A DNA stretch of 64,000 nucleotides from assembly GCA_000310025.1 (NCBI GenBank), contig FN649728.1:3721965-3785964 (forward strand), written 5' to 3'. Below, in pieces: positions 57,806 through 64,000 of the stretch. The stretch's first letter is position 1. Every line of letters starts with the position of its first letter. Made by a program: the position numbers and the translations under genes. The stretch comes from Ectocarpus siliculosus (taxonomy: Eukaryota; Sar; Phaeophyceae; Ectocarpales; Ectocarpaceae). The notes under the pieces are model-generated. The model ran no database searches and was not told the origin of the DNA. It was given only the letters and a program-made list of their open reading frames with translations.

Positions 57806-58474
57806 GGCTAACTCTTATGGCAACCGAAAGTTGGCCCGACGGATTTTTTGGGACTGGCATACCTCCATCCCCCGGATCTGACACGGATTCGACCAAGAGA
57901 CAGACCTCTCACCACATCATCACAGAGTTCTCTCCCCATGATGGTCGGATTGTCACAAACCTTAAAGGCTGTACGCACCACACCTGTAGGCGTCTTTGAA
58001 GCTAGTGGTGCCTGCTGTGGGGTCTGTGTGTGCTGAGAAGTGTCAACTCATGTGAGCAAAACTATGAATACGTGTGGAGAATCCGTCGACGATTCTATAC
58101 GAGAAAATGATGAGAAATGTCAATCCATGTGAGCAAACTAAGAATCCGTGTGAAGAATCCACCGATTCTTAAATACGACAAATGGAGTGAAATTTTCCAT
58201 GCGATTTCTCGTATAGAANNNNNNNNNNNNNNNNNNNNNNNNNNNNNNNNNNNNNNNNNCCACAGCAGGCACCACTAGCTTCAAAGACGCCTACAGGTGT
58301 GGTGCGTACAGCCTTCAAGGTTTGTGACGATCCGACCATCATGGGGGGAGAACTCTGTGATGATGTGGTGAGAGGTCTGTCGCTTGGTCGAATCCGTGTC
58401 AAATCCGGGGGGTGGGGGTATGCCAGTCCAAAAAAATCCGTTGGGTCATTTTTCGGTTGCCATAAGAGTCAGCC
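57806..58474. repeat. Inverted repeat, about 215-bp arms around a gap
   Basis: The left arm 57806-58020 and right arm 58260-58474 are reverse complements with a few substitutions (for example atcatcacagagttctc against gagaactctgtgatgat). The 239-base centre has its own smaller inverted repeat (ttctatacgagaaa and tttctcgtatagaa) and the 41-N gap at 58219-58259. Confidence 0.88.
58219..58259. other. Assembly gap (41 N)
   Basis: An unresolved run at the inner edge of the right arm of the inverted repeat. Confidence 1.
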
Positions 58475-58849
58475 TATAACTACCGCCAGGGGGGGGTCGT
58501 TAGCGCGTGGGAGAGGGGGAGAGAGAGAGAGAGCTAGGAGCTGTGTGGGGTGTTTCTTATTCGAAACACCCCCCGTAAACCCTCGTTACTTGTGTAGGAG
58601 GGGAGCGGTGCTACTGATTGCACTGATTTCTTACTGAGAAGTTTCTTTTATTGTGGCCCCCATTGAGCTTTGGCACACACACGACACTCTGCTGCTCTGT
58701 TTACCGTAGGTGACATGAGGTACCACACCCCCTGAACCGATTTTTCAAATCTCGAATTCTCCACGAAGAGGATGACAATATGAAACGATGGGTGTCTCGG
58801 ACAGCTCTCGACGAGACGGCCCCACCGTCGCAATTTTTAACCCCCGGGT

Positions 58850-59950
58850 CGGGAAGAGACGCAAGGAAGCTGACATGGCAGTATCGCATGTGCGGGATGG
58901 GAGAGGAGAGGTTGCCGAGGATAGTATGGGAGACGAAGTGGGCAAACAAAAAGAGGGGTAGACAACCCACGGAATGGGTCAAGGTTGTAGAGGACGTTTT
59001 TTTTTTTTTTGTCTTCACTTCAAATCAGCGCTCACAGCACTAGCGCCGTTTACTCCAACCCGTGGTCACACAGAAGAGCCCCTCTCTACCCTCCCCTCCT
59101 GCGGTACTTTGCCTTCGATTTTTAATGCGAGAAGAGTTCAGCACTCTCTTCCCTCTGTGTACACACGAACTAACGCTATCCACTAGGCCAGGAGCGGAAG
59201 CGAGAGAAAAACTCAATTTGCAAGAAAAGCTCGCTTACGCCGGGATTCGAACCCCTGACCTGACCTCTAGAAGGTTTCGAGGATACCAACTAGACCACCG
59301 GGGCACGTATGGAAGGGGTTAGACATCGACGAAGATGAAACGCTGGAAACGGAGGGTCTGCAGTGGTTCAAGGAGAAGATATCTGTTGCTTGCGCCGAGA
59401 GAGAAGAACAGAATCTAAGCAAAGAAACCGAGGATAAGGAGGGTCTAGAAGTGTACGGAATGTTGAAAGAAGGAATAGGGTTCAAGGATTACCTACATGG
59501 ACCAATGGATGCAGGGACAAAGCTTAAGGTCAATTCAGGACCGGGGACATAGGCCTTCGAGAACGTCGACGAAGACATAGGACGGTAGACGACGAAGACG
59601 ACAAGTTCAAATGTGATTGCGGCTTCGAATGCGAAGACCGTGTTCATGTCGTCGTGGAATGTCCGTGGTACGAAGAGGAGAGGGAAGTGTACATGACTGA
59701 GCTGGGAAAAATGCAAGGGGCGTACAGGGAGATGTTTGAGGCATGGAATAGAGAGGAGAGGACGGTAGCTGTACTGGGGAGTAGGAAGTGGTTTGAAAAG
59801 GCGGGAAGGTATATCGTTAGGATAGACAGACTAGGGAAGACATTCTTGAGCCACCTTTGGCAAAGCAGGAAGGAACGATTGGCCATCAGTGATCGGTCCT
59901 GCGGGAACAATGCTCCGTCCTCTCGAGGACGCGTGGTCAATATGGTCTAA
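58850..59950 (+). mobile_element. Second non-LTR retrotransposon remnant, interrupted by a SINE
   Basis: The frame RKLTWQYRMCGMGEERLPRI, then WANKKRGRQPTEWVKVVED, closely matches the copy at 47520-47640. It is interrupted at about 58996, resumes at about 59307 (TLETEGLQWFKEKISVACAE) and runs on to a Cys/His region (CDCGFECEDRVHVVVECPWY) and a basic tail. The CxC...H...C pattern after the reverse transcriptase is common in LINE-type elements. Frameshifts and stops show it is inactive. Confidence 0.8.
58997..59306 (-). mobile_element. tRNA-derived SINE with poly(A) tail
   Basis: Read on the minus strand it starts with GCCCCGGTGGTCTAGTTGGT (A-box-like) and has the perfect B-box GGTTCGAATCC at about 59243-59253. 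It continues through an unrelated body and ends in a 14-base A run (T run at 58997-59010). It splits the retrotransposon copy, with acg(t) on both sides as a possible short target duplication. The body matches 15270-15461. Confidence 0.85.
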
Positions 59951-61292
59951 CCGCTAAGGCATGCAAAACATAAGAGTACGCCCCCCCCCCCCTCCCCCCC
60001 CACTCTTTCTGTTGTAGAGAAATCGAGCTTTGAAAATCGATCCAGGGTGAGTGATATGTCACCTACCGTACCAGGTGTGAACACCTGTGCTCGACGTTGC
60101 CGACGAAAAATGAACTGAGCAGGACCCCGATATTGATGTCGCTTATTTTGCTTGCCCGTTCTGCACTCTCACCCCCACGTAAATGATAGGTTCGTCCGTT
60201 TTTGACATAGTACGTATTCTTCCTCTGATCAGAGCGGCGACATGCAGACCTACCCACATGCTTATACGTTTCCCGTGCCTCTTGTTCCCGTGCAGAGAAA
60301 TTGTTGAATTTATCGCGGTTCGCTCTAGAGGGCATTGCATGGCAGCCGAGCCCAGGGTAGCACTTTTCGGACAGAGGCCTCCGAATACCGCCGCCCCGCG
60401 TTCTGCCCCTGAGCAAGTTTTCACAGCTGACCCCCCCAACTGATCGATGTGCGTTGATCGGAATCTCCATGACACCGCAAATGAAACAGTTCTCAGAGCA
60501 CAGCTGTTGGTTGTGAAGCATCAATTCCGATATTGGAACGCGAGGGGGGGTCCCAGCTTTCGACGGTGTGCCTGCACACCGACAACGTTCAGGGTACACC
60601 TCGGTACCGTCTTTTTAGGCGGATACAGGCAGCGCGGTATTTCAATTTGGCGGTACTCTTTTCGGCGGCTCCCGGTACTTGGTTTATCGGCGCTACCGCC
60701 TTTGGTGGGTCCCGGTTTTGGCATATATGGTGGAAGCTTTTTGGCAGTTATGAACTATGACGGTACCGCCTTCAGATGTTCCCAGTACCACCGACATGTG
60801 GCGGTAATTACTGCCAGTACTGGGACCCCCCACCACGGCCGGAAATAAAACCCGAAAATAAATCCGAGGTGCACGCTGACACATTCATTGCCACCGGTGA
60901 TGCTGCACTATTTGGTAGTGGTATTGGAATGGAACCAGCTTGACCAGAGAGAGGGTTGCCTTTGCAACTATTGCAGACAGATCGCGCTCAGCATTCGAGC
61001 GCTCTATATCGTATCATTTTCCCGTTATTAGTAGTACTAAGGGATACATTGATCACACGCCCTTACAGTCGGATTCGATCCATGTGGGCTGTTAGAGAAA
61101 CGACATCCAGCCACCGCGCAACGTCATGCCGGCCATCTGCCTTCCGTTCTCATCCCCAAACCTAAGGCCGCCATACAACACGGTGTACCTCCTCACTATC
61201 TTGATATATCAGCTTCTCCGGTATCCAATTTCACCCCTGGCTGCCAGTCTCTAAAAACCAAATCAACATCTCTGCGCCTTACTGCTGCTTCT
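59951..61292. other. Repeat-rich stretch upstream of the second kinase gene
   Basis: It starts with a C-rich run (about 59981-60001). Region 60600-60850 has the GGCGGTA-type words and a ccccccaccacggccgg end resembling 49290-49790. I see no gene. A 178-codon minus-strand frame (60599-60063) has no domain. Confidence 0.5.
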
Positions 61293-63696
61293 ATGACTGC
61301 TGCTCCCCACGCCGACCTACCGTGCTCCAAGCTTCGGTGGGTAGATGCTGCTGGGCGCACCCGTCTACGTTTGTTGGAGCACACGATGACTGGTCCGTCA
61401 TCAGCACCAGCAGCCTTCCCGAGAAGGCAGCCCAAACCAGCTAACGTCGATGACCGACGGATTCGAAGGCGGATTTTTTCGCTTCCGGCCGTCAACGCCA
61501 TGATCACACTCTTTCTCTTGGCCACCACGGCATCCGCTGGAGCAGGGCTAGCAGAAACGGTCTCTTCCCTGGACGAAACTACGTCCAACAAAGACTGGAG
61601 AACTCGACGAATATCAGAACCAAAGGCTCACCATGGATTTAACACAACGAGCACCCCCGAAGAAGGAGGCAGAAGGAGGCTGTTTCATATCGACGTCAAC
61701 AACGCGGGAGAGCCGTGCGATAGGAACCCGTTGTGGGAAAGGATGGTGAACCCAGCGAACTATAAGTTCGGTTGCAAAGAAATCGAGGTGAGAACGTGCG
61801 GCAAGATATCTGCCTGCAAGATGAAGTCGTGTTTTAACGGGGGGGGGGGGGGTACTCATAGTCGTGCATGCCGTAGTCGTTAGACCATTGACCTCGCATC
61901 CCTACAAAGATGGGAGGGAGCACGCCGGATTCTCACCGGACCAGGCTCTTACGTCACCAAGCGCGAAGCACCGTGAGGTATTCGGCGAGTCGCATGAAGG
62001 GTGCGCTGCATCCTGCCAAGGTGTTCGGCATCTTGTGCATACTTCCTTGCGTACGGACGACAGCTGCGTATGACTTTACTTACTATCTGGTGCTTTCACT
62101 TCCATAGACAGTTATAAGCACTGTGTAACTGCCTCGAGGGTGCTTGACCAATTTTAACACAACGCGGTGCGATCATCCCCTTTGCGCGGAGTGAGGGTTT
62201 TCGACCGCGCACAACATGATCTACTCGACCACCATTATGGCTACCGCAAAAAAAAAAACAGAGGCAAAGAAAGAACGAGGTAACCTGGTTGCCGAGCTCA
62301 CGAAGTGTTCGGCTTGTTTTACAACGTCCTTGCCAGTGACGAAAACCCAACCTCGATGGCAAACACCGGGTTAACTGTATACGTGATTATTTATTTTTCG
62401 TATGATCTGTTGTTTGATACTTTATTTTTCAAAGTGCACTTGTCGCACTCTCCCTCCTTCTCTTTTGTTCTCTCTCTCTATTGTCGCGCAAGGAGAGGGT
62501 GGGGCAAGGGTCGGGCTATGGACAAATCTCGTGGTTACCCACTAGCTATGGCAACATTCATGCACGGGATACATCTACTGCTGTATGGGTCGAATGGTGG
62601 TGTTCGTACACGCATGCAACAGACAAACGTAATGTTCTGTTCGATATTTGCAAAGTGCCTTTTTAACCTTTTGGCAGGACAACAAGGTACCCTTCCTTTC
62701 GTAACAACCCGTTTTGGTGCGAGAAAGGGTGGAGCTCCGTCTCCTCCGAAGATAGAACTACAATTTCGCTGTTGAGAAAAGCCTCCAAATACTTTACGGG
62801 TGGGTATTGTACGGGGCCCAAAGGGTTTGCTGAAAGAGGCTGGCAACACTGGAAGACCGCGTAGAAGGGGTGGACAGCGCGGGCCAGAAGGACGGACGGC
62901 GTGGAATTGGTCGAAGAGGGACACGCGATTGAAAAACACGCAGCTATGACGTTCACACCTGACGCTGTTGCCCGTTGAACCTTCCATTGTTTGGAATAGG
63001 TGGAGGAAAAGAAAGAGCAAACGTTAACGGGTAGACAACGTCAATATCATTTCGAATTCAGAGCACGGAGTATTGGCCAACGGAAAAGATAGGCGTCAGT
63101 AGGGACTTGTTCATGTAACCCTTGCCGCAGCGCCACAACTTGGTACATCCGAACATCTGTGGGTGGCGAAAGCAAAGACATGGTGCAGTGTGAACAGAGA
63201 GCGGGACGGCGCAAGGCGCGTGTCGCCTGTTTTTGCCAGTTTGGTCGTCCTCCGTGTGTCTCTCTGTCTCGGTCTTGCGGACAACAACAACTACGACCAC
63301 AACAAAGATCAACCATCTCGCCTCTGGAAGCTTGTTGTGGATCGGCGTTGCTTATGTTGAGACCTGAGAAGAACCGTGAACCGATCGCTTGAGGACGATC
63401 GGTGCTCTTGCTAACACGGCGCAGTGGCTTGAAGCCAGCCCGCCATTGCTACAGGTGAGGTGTTGCAACGCCGTCGTTTAGTGTGCCGCTCTTTCCGTGT
63501 GCGTGTAACGTTGCTTGAGCAGGAAATGTTGAGTGGCGACATGGCTCTCATTGGTACCGGCAGAATTCGGACTGTTTTCATGGTCAACTACCAGGGAGAA
63601 AATGTGGTCGTCAAGACCCTCCAGCACGTGGAGGAGCTGAGAAGGGAGAAGGCGCACCTCAGCATGCATAGACGAGAGGTTTTGACTCTGGATGCG
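61293..63696 (+). CDS. Second secretory-pathway kinase, 5' part (paralogue)
   Basis: Exon 1 ends at 61787 (GAG/gtgaga) and exon 2 is 63523-63696 (58 codons, phase 0, donor GCG/gtgaga). The gene runs past the window end. Two starts are possible: ATG at 61293, or ATG at 61500, which directly opens a signal peptide (MITLFLLATTASAGAGLAET). I prefer 61500 by comparison with the paralogue at 8192-17748. The Cys-containing linker is conserved (GEPCDRNPLWERMVNPANYK, then FGCKEIE). Exon 2 matches the other gene's second exon in length, phase and sequence (VVVKTLQHVEELRREKAHLS, then MHRREVLTLDA) and contains the ATP-binding Lys. The glycine loop is again weak (IGTGRIRTVFMV). The remaining kinase exons are not visible before 64000. 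Confidence 0.85.
61788..63522. other. First intron of the second kinase gene
   Basis: The intron holds a G run (about 61840-61853), CT-rich patches near 62440-62480 and no recognised element. Unlike the 4.6-kb first intron of the paralogue, it has no TIR element or palindrome. Confidence 0.5.
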
Positions 63697-64000
63697 GTGA
63701 GAAGACTATATAATACTTACTTCTTCCTAGGGCGGTGTTCACACTGCTGTCGACACTGCTTGCCCGGTACGACAAGGAGTTTCCAGGAACATATCCTGAT
63801 TCCGAGAGGACCACCTCATACTCGTTGCGGCCCAGTCCAAACGAATGGAGAAGATGTTCCTTCTATCTCTAGGACCGTCTCAGTGGCTTTTCTCCAGCGC
63901 TTAATGCGTTCCTCACGCCAATTTCAACGCATGCCAAAGAAAATGTTGTGTGGCCATATCACGCTTGTCAAAGATGTTTAGTCTTCGCCGACCCGCAAAA

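Overview
The window is a piece of a eukaryotic nuclear genome, intron-rich and repeat-rich. Exons of 40-850 bases lie between introns of a few hundred to several thousand bases. Most introns are GT-AG, with two probable GC-AG cases. Base composition is near 50% GC, and there are many CAG/CAA/GA microsatellites and transposon remnants. A stramenopile, most likely a brown alga, would fit; this rests on gene architecture and style, not on a marker gene. No rRNA, functional tRNA gene or CRISPR array was seen.

Six genes can be reconstructed by joining open frames at splice sites with matching phase. (1) 2574-5442 minus: a predicted secreted Gly/Ser/Tyr-rich protein of unknown function (5 exons, 436 aa). 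(2) 8192-17748 minus: a complete signal-peptide protein kinase (6 exons, 389 aa). (3) 20926-39246 minus: a very large gene (about 20 exons, about 1,800 aa) combining ankyrin repeats, six copies of a helical module resembling the C-terminal part of Hel2/ZNF598 ubiquitin ligases, a lysine-rich coiled segment and two EH domains. (4) 40774-42353 plus: the first two exons of a CENP-X (MHF2)-like histone-fold protein, followed by a degenerate second copy of its C-terminal half. (5) 45851-49009 minus: a complete low-molecular-weight protein tyrosine phosphatase (4 exons, 181 aa). (6) 61500 to beyond the window end, plus: the first two exons of a paralogue of kinase 2, with an equally long second exon. 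Genes 3 and 4 are head to head, about 1.5 kb apart. The two kinase paralogues are divergently oriented and bracket the other genes.

The rest is mobile and repeated DNA. The 4.6 kb first intron of kinase gene 2 holds a 1.29 kb terminal-inverted-repeat element, a near-perfect 603 bp palindrome beside an assembly gap, and a SINE-like fragment. The phosphatase gene carries a non-LTR retrotransposon remnant in an intron. The stretch 49-61 kb has no recognised gene. It holds three tandem 1.3-1.4 kb units, a 0.2 kb triplicated repeat, a large inverted repeat with a second assembly gap, and a second non-LTR remnant into which a tRNA-derived SINE has inserted.

The strongest candidate for something undescribed is gene 3, whose domain combination I do not recognise from any characterised protein. 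The secreted kinase pair, with altered catalytic-loop and DFG residues and a conserved Cys-containing N-terminal motif, is second.
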